A stretch of 64,000 nucleotides of DNA from Meconema thalassinum (Eukaryota; Arthropoda; Insecta; Orthoptera; Tettigoniidae): positions 75,617,947 to 75,681,946 of the forward strand of contig OX336391.1 of NCBI GenBank assembly GCA_946902985.2, read 5' to 3'. Below are positions 45,336-56,159 of this stretch, one piece after another (the stretch's first letter is position 1; each line of letters starts with the position of its first letter). Under the pieces are notes generated by a model, which worked only from the letters and a program-made list of their open reading frames with translations, was not told where the DNA came from and ran no database searches. The position numbers and the translations under genes were made by a program.

Positions 45336-47228
45336 ATAGGTGGTGTTAATGAGGTTTGAAATGAATGAAATATGGTAAGGGGTTGAAAGGAAGCGACCAT
45401 GGTTGCTTAGGGGTCACCAAACCATCACTTTCTTAGAGGCGAAAATGGGGAGCTATAAAAGTTGCCTTTTCAGCATTTGCTTGGGGATGGAAAAGCATTT
45501 CAAGAACGGTAGACGGTGGGGACATTCCCACTCATCTTCCGAGTCCGCAGATAGACTGACCACATTGTCTGGCGTATTCAAGCTGTGATATAATTATTTA
45601 AAACGTGCTCAGCTTTTAGTCTGTTCAAAGGCAGGAACTACGGAGGTTGGATTCAAGCTTGGGTTTCTATATTGCTGAACTCTGATCCCAGAAAATCCGT
45701 TCTTGAAAGAATATTATGTGACGTACCGTACTGAAAAATTAAAAAATAGTGTCCTTGTCACATTCGTAAAATCATTTGAAATAGACTTCCTTATTAGTAC
45801 CCCAGTCTCTTCCACGGCCTGTCTTTCCATTGCAAACTATGTGTGTCTTCCCGTACGCCAGTAGGCAACAAAACTGCTTTTAGTTAGTAGCATTACGTAG
45901 TACCTTTCGTCGAATTTGATACGATGCATGGTGACCCATAGTGGCCCATCCTGCACCGGCGACAACAAAATACTACTCTTTTATTTAAAAAAAGTATTTA
46001 TTCTGGGGAAATAAATGACTACTACGGTAGGAGCGAAATCTTGGAATCTCAGGTCGTGTTGGATGGGTTGGATAAATGGGGTTATCTTAATAATTCCTCA
46101 GGGTAAATCTACTTTTCCAGGTAATATTCTACAATGAACAAATGCGTTCTATAGAAAGATCAGAAAACATCTGTATTTATTACCTTATCAAAATATACTA
46201 ATTTAATCTTAGATAATTCCTAGATGCTTCAATTAGAATGAATGTGCTCGCCAATGTTCATAGCATTGTGTCAAGAGATTAAAAATTGGGCTTAGAATTT
46301 CCTATCCGATTTCAAATCTAAGAAAGAAGATTTATCGAAAATGTAAAATAAAAACTGAGTGTTCTTCTTGTCACCAAAATAAAGTTCATTGTTTGAAACG
46401 CGACAAATAATTAACTGTCACTTCCCTGGTAGAAATAACTTCCTGATTATTTGGGTGAATTTACAAACGAATTGTCTTTAATTTAATTTTACAACTTAAT
46501 CTCCTTTTCCTACGTTTTAATGTGCATGATTGGTAACAATTTCAAACTATTCTACTCGTTAATTAAACATGCACGATGCCGACATTGAAATACAATATTG
46601 GAGTGTGTCATAACTTTCCACTGACAATAAAATCTCCTTGAACTAAATAACAGTCAACTCTCTTGAGTCTATTCCTTATTAACAAGCTACTTCTCTCTGA
46701 ATTTGTCATATTCTATCACAACACATTTTAACAAATATCTGGTAAAATTCTCAGCATTAATGAAAATTTGGGAACTGTCACATCCATGTAAACAAACTCT
46801 TCGTAATCCTGACACTGACAACTGACTTTAAATTATGTTTTTTTTTATTTTCCTTCATTATTCTTATTCCATTCAAAATATATCATTTTAACTTGTTATT
46901 GCCCTGTCAGATTCCTATACCTTCATAATGCATTACAATGGGAAATTCCATGATGTGTATTCCAGTTAACACAAATTCTAGCTCACATAAAATCCCTAGT
47001 TCTCAGCACATCTTATTTAATCTTCAATAACATAGACCTCAAATTTAATACTCATTCTGCATATTTTCATTTCAATAGTAACTGTATAAACCTCTCTGAA
47101 TTACTTTAATTCCATAAAATCTGAATGTAGCTTCTTTCAATTGCCTGCACTTGCAGATCATTCTATAAACACACTCATTAATAACATCGCTTGCAATAGA
47201 ATTACACACCGTAGCAATTGATATTGTA
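45336..47228. other. No recognised feature
   Basis: Long AT-rich intron stretch. I find neither coding frames nor repeat ends in it. Confidence 0.5.
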
Positions 47229-47810
47229 GCTGTCTGTCGGCGAACACAAAATCATTCCAGTTACAGGCCGGACGTTTGTTTTAGACGAGTGAAAAATCTT
47301 AATGGAAGCCTGGAGGTGAGTTACTACAGTACCTGTGTTGCTGTCACCTGCCCCATGCAGTCAGATGATTGACAAAGCTATCTCACACTATTGCTTAAGT
47401 ACAGTCATTGTCAAATATAATCGCGTTCCGTTTGTTACTATGTTACTTGTACTTCCGCGTCACACAATACTTCGACGAGGACTGTACTGTCTGTACGGTG
47501 GTGTCATCACGTGCGCAAGTCTGGTGTTCCGTTACATCAGACCGGTGGCGACAAATATGAAGCGTGAGAGCTAGAGAGTGATTGTGTACAGGCTCACCCG
47601 CAAGCTTCAAGGTCAAGGGCAATCGTCTAAAACAAACGTCCGGCTTGTACTGGAATATGTGATAATAGCCTAACATAAATTAATGTAGGGATTATAAATA
47701 TCTTGTACCCTGCCCATTCATTGTGCATATTCGTGTTGACTGACTGACTGATACAAATGACAATTGAATAAATTACGGTACATGTGATTAAGATTTATTT
47801 AGTGAGTCCG
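47229..47810 (+). repeat. Dispersed repeat, copy B, split by a MITE
   Basis: The left part (47229-47263) matches 38219 onward: GTCGG.GAACACAAAATCATT then CCAGTTA. The right part (47648 onward) resumes TACTGGAATATGTG and reaches AATAAATTACGGTACATGTG ATTAAGATTT. The MITE at 47264-47647 lies exactly between. Confidence 0.75.
47264..47647. mobile_element. Tc1/mariner-type MITE, 384 bp
   Basis: The inverted ends are CAGGCCGGACGTTTGTTTTA and CAAGCCGGACGTTTGTTTTA, about 25 bp with one mismatch. It is flanked by TA at 47262-47263 and 47648-47649. The homologous repeats at 38.24 and 55.16 kb have the uninterrupted TCATTCCAATTACTGG or ACAATTACTGG, which confirms TA duplication and the exact ends. It has no coding capacity. 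Confidence 0.88.
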
Positions 47811-48363
47811 GGAATGTTCTTCGCAGTGCCTACATGCGTCTGCGAGAGCTAGCTGCAGAAGTTACGTTGGCAGCACGGCTGCCGCTTGCATCATATTAGC
47901 CTTTCACGAAATGATTCCCGGTGGTCGAGTTGGGAACTATTCTTTGTTTACTTGTGTCACAGGTCAGCCTGCTTCGTTCACAGGTACAGTTGCGCGAGTA
48001 GGATATGACTCAGCTCAAGTAGCCTCTGTCATCGTTTAACTATCCGTGGTGACATGAGCTCCTATGACGTGCAATGCTGCTTGACTTATGCGCAGAATGC
48101 ATTCTGTCATCGCTGTGTTCCCTAATAACAAGCAAACAGTATACTTTGCACTCACCACAGCCATTCATAACAGATGCTGGAAGTGCTGATGACACATACG
48201 CTCGCTAATTGCAATACACACTGACGATTTCGACAGGCTTCAACCCACACGTGTGGGATTCACCCTGTCAAAGACACCGTGCTACCAACTAAATTGATGA
48301 GGCAAGCACTCACAGCTGCATGTAACCACTGCGGAGAACATTCTCGGGTGCCCTGGAATTATA
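47811..48363. other. No recognised feature
   Basis: Mixed-composition intron DNA without a gene or a repeat end I can define. Confidence 0.45.
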
Positions 48364-49049
48364 CAGGGTGTAGTTAAATATGTGGGAAAGCTCTGGGGTT
48401 TTGATAGAAGACCTGACAACAAGCAAAGCATGTCCTGTAATCGTATGGTGTATTTGCTTTCGTTTCCATGTTACAAGCTTTGTTTGTGGTGTACATAACA
48501 CAGACCGCTACACTGTGCAGGTTGGTCATTTGTGTTGATAAAGTGTACGTTACTACTTACAGTTCTTTACAGAAGGTGCTCAAAATGGCTACCACGAGCT
48601 GTAATGCAGCATCATTGACTGTCTCACACGCTCCCATAATCCCGGCGTCTATCGTATCTGCTGACATCCTTGCTATATTCGCTGACGCAGCAGGTCCACA
48701 TTATCAATAGCTGTGGCATACACAATGGCCGTTAAATGACGCCATAACTAGGAGTCCAATGGATTGAGATTGGGAGAACGAGATGGTCACGGAGTTGGTC
48801 CCTGACGCCCTATCCATTTGTTTGGGAATCGCTGATGTAAAATTGTTCTAGCAGCACGAGCAAAATGAGGCGGTGCTCCATCGTGCATGAACCACTTGCG
48901 TGACGCCGTCTTTGTTATGCACAGCACAAGCAATGCATGTAACACGGCAACAAACGCACATACACCTTAAGTTTACCGGACATGTTTTGCTTGTTGTCAG
49001 GTCCTCTATTGAATCCCCGGAGCTTTCCCACCTATTTAGCTACACCCTG
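48364..49049 (-). mobile_element. Internally deleted mariner-like element with long TIRs
   Basis: The ends are CAGGGTGTAG.TAAATA.GTGG and their inverse, with homology continuing at least 100 bp (GACCTGACAACAAGCAAA). Flanking TA at 48362-48363 and 49050-49051. Minus-strand frames keep the transposase C-terminal half: WFMHDGAPPHFARAARTILH, KWIGRQGPTP, SRSPNLNPLDS and LTAIVYATAIDNVDLLRQRI. These include the second and third catalytic positions; the N-terminal half is deleted. The right end lies 4 bp from the next element. Confidence 0.78.
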
Positions 49050-49055
49050 TATATA

Positions 49056-50596
49056 CACTGCTCAAAACAATTAGAGGGACAGAAATTTGATCGCGTGTAC
49101 CATGTACGTAGTCCATGATTACGATATATACTGTTGCCCGTATTCCTCCGACATGTTTTAAGATTGCGAGGACACCTCCACATGTCATTGGAAAGCCATC
49201 GCTTTGTGGCAGTAGACACATGTATCGTACTATGCCGCAGAGTGAAATGGACGAGCAATGTCGCACTCTCTCCTCGAGTGCGTGTAAGTGAAGAATACGT
49301 TACTATCCACTTGGTGTACGTTGCATTAGTCGAAACGAGGCATCTGAATGAGACAGAATGTGTTCGGGCAGTGATATACTGCAGTAAGGTTGGACTATTC
49401 GTGGAGTGTCTACAGAGCTTAATGTGGCTTCATCTGTTGTTGGGAGGGTTTGGAAATTATTTTGTGAAACTGCTTCATACACACGAAAGCCAGGGCATGG
49501 GAGAAAACAAAACACATCGGCCAGAGACGACCGATATGTGGTGAATTGTTCTCTCCACTGGCGTTCCGCACCGCCCGGGACCTGCAAAATGATCTAAGAG
49601 CAGCAACTGGTAGCAGTGTCAGTGACCAAACAATGTGCAACAGACTCCGAGGCAGGATTAAGATCAAAACGACCTCATCAGGTCCCTAGATTAACTGCTC
49701 GCCACAAGATAGAGCGACTTCGATTTGCTGAGGACCATAGGGACTGGCAGCTGCGTTACTGGCGCAATGTATTGTTTACGGACGAGTCCCGCTTTCGTCT
49801 AGCACGGTGGGACGGGCGTATACCTGCCTATCGTCGTCGTGGTGAACGTTATTATGGAGCAACAGTCCAAGAAAGGGACAGCTTTGGCAGCGTCTCTGTC
49901 ATGGTCTGGGGTGGCATCACAATTGACGGCCCATCGGACCTTCAGATAACCAGAGGCTGATTTAATGCTCAGAGGTACATCAACGAGATTTTACTAGGTC
50001 ATATTATGCCCATTGCAGTTGTAATGGGTGCCCAGTTTATCCTGCAACTCGACAATGCGAGAACTCATTCAGCAGCAGCCACCATGGAAACTCTAGAGGA
50101 CATTGCGATTCAAATATTCGACTGGCCTGCGTTGAGATCTGACCTCAATCTCATTGAGCATTTATGGGATATGCTGGACAGACAACTTCGGGCCCGTCCT
50201 GTAGAGCCTCAGACTCTGGAACAACTAGAACTTTCAGAGACCCTTATGGAGGAGTGGAACAAAATTCCACAAGAAACTGTTCGCAGACTAGTCAGGAACA
50301 TGTCACGAAGATGTGAGGAGGGTTATACGGGCACATGGAGGGTCTAGCAGATATTGAACTGTCTCTTTTTGTGCACTCTGTGCATTTATGGTAGGACTCC
50401 CTACTTTGGTTGACGACATTGTGTTCCGTTTCTAGTCATAGCACCAACATTTGTGCTACGACATGCACAGGATATGTTCATTTCCGTTAAATAAAGGTTT
50501 TATTTCCCAGATAACATGTCTGTTTTACTCCACCAATTCCTGGCAAGATAATGCAGGTCTTTCAAATGTTGTCCCTCTATTTTTTTTGGAGCAGTG
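49056..50596 (+). mobile_element. Tc1-like transposon, decayed
   Basis: The terminal repeats are CACTGCTC.AAA followed by TAGAGGGACA, with TA at 49054-49055 and 50597-50598; length 1541 bp. The interior carries a broken transposase gene in plus orientation. It abuts the element ending at 49049, the two sharing a TATATA target. Confidence 0.85.
49220..50347 (+). pseudogene. Tc1-like transposase relic
   Basis: The HTH half is heavily damaged, but RPG.GR....ARDDRYVVNCSL is readable near 49490-49560. From 49616 the frame is open: LTARHKIERLRFAEDHRDWQ, NVLFTDESRFRLARWDGRIP, RRRGERYYGATVQERDSFGS and VMVWGGI. A single TGA at 49959-49961 interrupts it. After that the same frame continues with FILQLDNARTHSAAATMETL, DLNLIEHLWDMLDRQLRARP and MEEWNKIPQETVRRLVRNMS to a stop after 50347. 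The catalytic D, D and E are still present, with the usual spacing. The element is old but its catalytic half has only one stop. Confidence 0.82.
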
Positions 50597-50639
50597 TATA
50601 TGGTACGGACTATTGAACAAGAATAAGAAGACGATGACG

Positions 50640-50690
50640 AAAACTTTGGGATGACATGCTTCGCTCGTCAAGCGAGCATCATCAGATCCA
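50640..50690. repeat. Short hairpin
   Basis: ATGCTTCGCT, loop CGTC, AAGCGAGCAT forms a nearly perfect 10-bp stem just right of the Tc1-like element. No element boundary can be tied to it. Confidence 0.5.
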
Positions 50691-50759
50691 ATTTTCCAAG
50701 ACATATACATCTACAATACACTGCCAAACCTTCACCTGCAGAGGTACCGACAGTAGTGG

Positions 50760-51061
50760 CTACGCTGGCTAAAGCGCTGCGTTAGGCCATGGGGCCAAGC
50801 TCTCTGCTGACTCGGTAGACGCGTGGGTTCGAGCCCCACCGTCGGCCATCCTTGAAATGGTTTTCCGTGGTTTCCCCATTTTCAACACCAGGCAAATGCT
50901 GGGACGGTACCTTCTGACAGGTCACGGCCGCTTCCTTCCACATCCTTGCCCAGTTTCATTGATCTTCATCCATTCCATCTCTCATCCCGACGCGCAGGTC
51001 GCCCACGGGCGTCGACTAAAAAGACCTGCACTCGGCCTCTCAGGAGGCCACACAAAAAAAA
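50760..51061 (+). mobile_element. tRNA-derived SINE
   Basis: The head has CTAAAGCGCTGCGTTAGGCC and the B box GGTTCGAGCCC. The core is AATGGTTTTCCGTGGTTTCC, CCAGGCAAATGCTGGGACGG and TCACGGCCGCTTCC. The tail is AGGAGGCCACACAAAAAAAA. A probable 7-9 bp target duplication (C.GTAGTGG) is at 50751-50759 and 51062-51070. It shares its core with the SINEs at 2999, 7800 and 18582, but has a different head and tail. Confidence 0.82.
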
Positions 51062-51069
51062 CTGTAGTG

Positions 51070-52276
51070 GTCACGATCAGTGTTCGAATTTAGTTTGAGT
51101 GTAATGTTTACTTTCCTCTCCGACTATCATAATAATAATATTAATATCGTATGGCCTCGGGTGCCGGATGCAAGCTTTGTTATTTGACACCCAGAGGGTA
51201 GCTTGCATGTCGAATTTCATTGTTCCTTGAAGCACTATGAAAGTCAAGGAGTTTAGATATCTAAGCTCCTTGAAGACTATAGCCCTTTCTAGTAGAGAAA
51301 TGAGGAACTTTGTGTTGGCGGAAACTCCCGAGATTAATTTTGCCATTATGAACACTGCCTACTGAATTCAAATGGGTTCTTTGACATGCCAACATCGTAT
51401 GACATGGTGTCGTAATTTTTGCCGCCTTTCAAATATCACTTACTACGGCCAGGAGCGAACCTGCAAGCTTGGGGTTAGTAGACCGACACGTTAACCACTC
51501 ACCCACCATGGCAAGCTCTGACTATTATAAAACATTCACTAATGTCCGACACTGTTAATAATTCGTACAGAATTTATAGTGAGCCATCATAACTCTCCAC
51601 TTATATACTGAAAATATTACAAGACTTTACTATGATTGCGAATTGATCACCAAACCTCTGTTACTACATTCGCGGCGACCCATCGCTTCTCTTCCGCCAA
51701 TATTCTTTTGTTGACCGGTCGAACCCTGGCCTGAGGTTGCGCGAAGTCGCTCCCACGGCTGCCAGAAATGGAGTTTTCGATGCCTCTCTCTTAAGATGAT
51801 GCTAACTTAGGTTTCGGCTGAAAAATTCTGTTTTCTGTTGTTTTGGGTACTCAGCATATTGAAATATCATACGAAGTTAGTTTGGAGCAAAGATGTTTAA
51901 TCTGTTTCCGAGATAATGGCTTTTGAAGTTTGTCAACATCGACAATCATCCACCAAATCTTTATTCATCTACCTTTGCAGACATTTTCTTGACAGCCATT
52001 TCTTACAACTCCTATTTTTATGCAAATAAGGTACATTACCTCAGGCATTACTGACTTGGAAATTTCCACAGTATCTTAATGTGAATTAATCTGACCTAGA
52101 GTAATGGCTGCAGTATTTATGTAATTTAGGAATAATTGCATTGCTTCAAAACTTTTTATACTTGAAAAATTTACAAATAGAACGTTTGAAGCACTAGAAT
52201 CGTCATTCTAATTTGTATTGCAGCCATGAAATCTTCTTCATTTGTATTAAGATTCAACCCTTTAATTTCAATAGTT
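51070..52276. other. Intron DNA with one tRNA-like fragment
   Basis: On the minus strand 51515-51455 gives TGGTGGGTGAGTGGTTAACG and, later, CAGGTTCGCTCCTGG, a SINE-head or tRNA-like A and B box pair. I see nothing else here. Confidence 0.45.
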
Positions 52277-52291
52277 AGTTACATTATTTAA

Positions 52292-52615
52292 GCCTCCGTG
52301 GCTGAGGCGGGCCGGCCTCTCACCGCTGGGTCCGTGGTTCAAATCCCGGTCACTCCATGTGAGATCTGTGCTGGACAAAACGGAGGCAGACAGGTTTTTC
52401 TCCGGGTACTCCGGTTTTCCCTGTCAAAATTTCATTCCAGCAACACTCTCCACTATCATTTCATTTCATCTGTCATTCATTTAATCATTGCCCCAGAGGA
52501 GTGTGTCAGGCCTCGGCAGCCGGCACAGTTCATATCCTCGCCGCTAGATGGGGGCTTCATTCATTCCATTCCTGACCCGGTCGGAGACTGGAAGCAGGCT
52601 GAGGATTTGCATTTC
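52292..52615 (+). mobile_element. tRNA-derived SINE with perfect 15-bp target duplications
   Basis: AGTTACATTATTTAA is repeated exactly at 52277-52291 and 52616-52630. The head has GCCTCCGTGGCTGAGGCGGG (A-box region) and the B box GGTTCAAATCCC. The body has TTTTTCTCCGGGTACTCCGG and GCAACACTCTCCACTATCAT. It is 324 bp and a third SINE family, without the core shared by the others. Undamaged duplications suggest a fairly young insertion. Confidence 0.9.
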
Positions 52616-52662
52616 AGTTACATTATTTAAATGACTCATGTTGGCTCCCTATTGATATGCTA

Positions 52663-53569
52663 GAATAGTTATTAACAAGAAATGTAGATCCGCCTGAAAA
52701 ATTAATTATTTAACTTGTTTTCAGTTTTTTTTCAGTACATGTTTCGAGGATTAATTACATTTTATCTCCTTCATCAGTTATTGAAAAAAAAAGCGTAGCA
52801 CAGTAAGAAGATACGTATTTAAACCTAATATGGTGCACCATAAAATGTAGGTTATAAGAACAGAATAAAATGAAATGAAAATAGATGGTGACGGTGATCA
52901 GCTGCTCATGACAAATAGTAGTTCCGTATTGAAGCTTGAAATGGTAGATATGTAACACCAATACTTCACCAATCCGTGTAGGTCTATAACTAATGAAGAG
53001 CCTGTATGCTTAAAGATCCAAATTTAGCATTTTCAAAACAAAGCGGCTTTAAGAAACTCGACAATAGACAAATCATTTTCTAAATGTAACATTGCCCTAA
53101 CCTCATACACCATATGCTTTGAACTAACCTCTCTTTACCTAGAGATCACCTTCCATCACGTCGGGTTCCTTAAAGCCGCTTTGTTTTGAAAAGGCTAAAT
53201 TTGGATCTTTAAGCATACAGGCTCTTAATTAGTTAAAGACCTACACGGATTGGTGAAGTATTGGTGTTATATATCTACGATTTCAAGCTTCAATACGGAA
53301 CTACTATTTGTCGTGTGCAGCTGATCACCGTCACCATCTATTTTCATTTCATTTTATTCTGTTCTTATAACCTAAATTTTATGGTGCACCATATCAGGTG
53401 AAAATACGTATCTTATTACTGAGCTACGCATTTTTTGAATAGCTGATGAAGGGGATAAAATGTAATTAATCCTCGAAACATGTACTGAAACTGAAAACAA
53501 GTTAAATCATTAATTTCTTCTTTATAGTATTGATTCAGGCGGATGTACATTTTTTGTTAATAACTATTC
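52663..53569. mobile_element. Fold-back element with about 400-bp inverted arms
   Basis: The left arm (52663 to about 53064) and right arm (about 53159 to 53569) are reverse complements over almost their full length. Landmarks are GAATAGTTATTAACAA, ATCCGCCTGAA, ACATGTTTCGAGGATTAATT, TGGTGCACCAT, GTGACGGTGATCAGCTG and AAACAAAGCGGCTTTAAG. The central spacer is only about 94 bp. Arms differ by scattered substitutions and small indels. No coding frame and no clear target duplication. Confidence 0.9.
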
Positions 53570-53589
53570 AATAGTTAGGTCATAAATGT

Positions 53590-53960
53590 CTTCTTCTTCT
53601 TCTTCATGTGACGTCTCCTCTAAGATGGTTGGCGATCATCAGAGCAATCTGGTTTTTGGATCAAGCTGCACTGAAAATTTCACTGGAACTACACTTTAAC
53701 TTTTTTTTTTTTAATTGTCCAACCAAGAGATTCTTCTTTTTCCTTGACTCCTTTTGCCCTCAACCTTCCCTTGAATAATTTCTTGTACAAGACCATACCT
53801 GTCTCCTCACATTATATGACCCAATTATTGTAACTCCCTAATTCCTTATCTTTACCTATCCTATGCAATATCTCAAGATTTGTGATTCTATCATAAATGT
53901 ACCCTTTGCTTAGTATTTAGTTTTCAAAGAATCATTAATTGTAGTGAATGATAATGCATT
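53590..53960 (-). pseudogene. LINE 3' fragment with (GAA)n tail
   Basis: On the minus strand a broken frame gives KESLLVGQLKK-like, then SKNQIALMIANHLRGDVT, stop and (GAA)n. This resembles the C-terminal end (ALMIANLRRGDGT) of a common insect RTE-like LINE. The rest is too decayed to align by eye. Confidence 0.5.
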
Positions 53961-54211
53961 TTCAGTAACTTAACTATATATTGTACCATATGAAGGTAAA
54001 TGTTGATAGATTTTCACTCCATTGATTCAGTAGTTTGTGTGGTGGAACATATTAAGAAATTGTTCAACTATTCAGTTGGTCTCTTGATGAATTATCCCGC
54101 ATTTCGGTCATTTGCTGGTGGTCAGAATTCCCGGTTCAGTGGTTATCCGGCTTTACATCGATCTCAGGACATCCTATGTAAATCTGACAACATGGTAATT
54201 TTCGTATATTT

Positions 54212-55017
54212 TTAGCCTATTTTCATTTAAGAAAAAATAGGCTTATGAGATCACCTTTTGTCCGTGTGCCTATCTGTCGGTGTGTGTGTGTATGTGTGTC
54301 ATTCGTGTGTGTGTCCCCCCCCCCCTAATAAAATCTAAACGGCTGAAGCGATTGCAATGAAACTCGGTAAGTTCATAGCACAATTGCGGACAACACCGAC
54401 CTTGCCCCTCAAATTTTGTTACGTCTCACCAATCTAACATGGCGGCTGTGCGAAATATTTCACCAACATTCAATAACTCCGAAACTATTACCGATATCAC
54501 CCTGGGATTTTGTACGGTGATAAAAGGAACTACTAGAAGTTCACATATGTGACCTTTGATAACCTGGTAACTACAAAACACACATCGCCGCAACGCGAAA
54601 TATAAATATTCACATGGACGTTTCTCGCTATTTAACCATCCGAGTGCAGTGAAATTTGGTACAGTAAATCCTTATACAAAATATTAATCCACTGGCATCT
54701 AATTTATTTCACTTGTTTCCATAACCACAAGATGGCAGCTGTGCGAAATTTTAAAATCTCGTTTTTACTTCTTGTGTCCTAATCATGCGATTGAAGTTGA
54801 AATACTACACGTATACAATAATCTTCATGTAACAGTACATAACTCTAAGACGTACATATATAAAAATCGAACATGGCGACCATCCGCAATATTTAGTCGG
54901 TTCTCAATATCTACGAATCTATTAGAGCAATGAAACTGAAATTTTGTATGTTGATAGTGACAATTAACATAAGTAGTATATATGAAAATAGGCTTTAATT
55001 CTTCACGGAGCTACTTG
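54212..55017 (+). mobile_element. Helentron-like non-autonomous element, copy 2
   Basis: It starts TTAGCCTATTTTCATTTAAG and ends GAAAATAGGCT, then a decayed hairpin TAATTCTTCACGGAGCTA and CTTG at 55017. The internal GT microsatellite and CCCCCCCCCC lie near the 5' end (54280-54325). Body words such as AACATGGCGGCTGTGCGAAA, CACAAGATGGCAGCTGTGCG and AACATGGCGACCATCCGCAA recur. It is homologous, inverted, to the copy at 62150-63669, which has extra internal units. Confidence 0.72.
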
Positions 55018-55140
55018 TTCCTCTTCAATTTAAGTCCAAACTTGCAATTACTGCACTTGTATTTATAATTAACAAGCCGGTTTTAATTGGCAGCTGGAGT
55101 GATTCTTATGATTGGCCGTGCCAATGATGTGAGTCCCTGA

Positions 55141-55190
55141 TAGCTTTCAGTCGGTCGACACAATTACTGGAATATGTGAAAAATAACCCG
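55141..55190 (+). repeat. Dispersed repeat, copy C
   Basis: TTTCAGTCGGTCGACACAAT then TACTGGAATATGTG. It is an uninterrupted homologue of the site where the 47.3-kb MITE inserted. A short internal deletion removes ATCATTCC. Confidence 0.65.
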
Positions 55191-55249
55191 AATGAAGAAG
55201 ACTTCTTCAATAGTCCGCAACATATACATATGTAATTTATAAACTCAAA

Positions 55250-55802
55250 GAAGACAAAAGAGCTGCATTTGTTTACTTGGAAAGTGTGGTAACGAGAAGT
55301 GGTGGGGCTGAGGAGGATGTCAAGAGCAGAATACGAAAGGCAAATGGGGCTTTTGGACAAGCTCAATCCAGTCTGGCGAAACCGTAACATATCCGGGAAG
55401 ACGAAAATCAGACTTTTTAATACCAATGTGAAAGCTGTCCTATTGTATGCATGTGAAACATGGAAAGTTACCAATCCTATCAGCCACCAACTTCAAGTAT
55501 TAATCAATCGTCGTCTGCGTCGAATTCTGGGTATACAATGGGCAGATATAATCCCAAACGAAGACCTGTGGCAAAGGGCTAACCAACACCCTATAGAAGT
55601 CCAAATTAAATGGAGGAAATGGGGCTGGATTGGGCATACTCTGCCGAAACAGAATGAGATGGGAGCTCTGTCCTGGAATCCTCAAGAGGCTCAGAGACGA
55701 GGAAAACCAAGGAAGACCTGGAAACGCACCATTGAAGATGAGGCCAGGAAAGCTGGAAAGACTTGGAGGGAAGTGAAGAACTTGGCAGCAAGCAGAGCCT
55801 GA
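55250..55802 (+). pseudogene. LINE 3' fragment
   Basis: The upstream frame gives ESVVTRSGGAEEDVKSRIRK and ANGAFGQ. One extra G at 55361 shifts the frame, which then runs open to 55802 with LNPVWRNRNISGKTKIRLFN, VLLYACETWKVT, RRLRRILGIQWADIIPNEDL, KWGWIGHTLPKQ and RRGKPRKTWKRTIEDEARKA. This is the region between reverse transcriptase and 3' end of a non-LTR retrotransposon; the reverse transcriptase itself is truncated away. Apart from the one lesion the fragment is in good order. Confidence 0.75.
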
Positions 55803-56159
55803 TGGAAATCATTCTTGGTATTCGGTATTGTTTTGGACTGTGTCTTTGGGATTATGAGATCAGTAGCAACATTTATTTTATTTGAGGTGCCTAGAATCGA
55901 AACCTACTAAGTCCACAAAACAAACTTTGTGAGGAAAACTGTATACATATGAAAACAAGAAGTTCCTTGACGAGCTTAAGAGCGTACTTTTAAAAAATTT
56001 TAGAGTCATGCCAATGATTAATCTATATGGATCTATCTAGAATAATGACGAAATGAAGTTGGTAATATCTAAATTTCTAATTAGTTCGAAATATTGTATA
56101 TCTGGAATAATGTAGCCTAATAGAGCACTACAGTTGTCAGCCCTGCTGACTGAATAATA

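Noticed and set aside
47335..47574. Plus-strand frame of 79 codons within the MITE
   Set aside because: It lies wholly inside a 384-bp MITE, has no transposase motif and is chance length.
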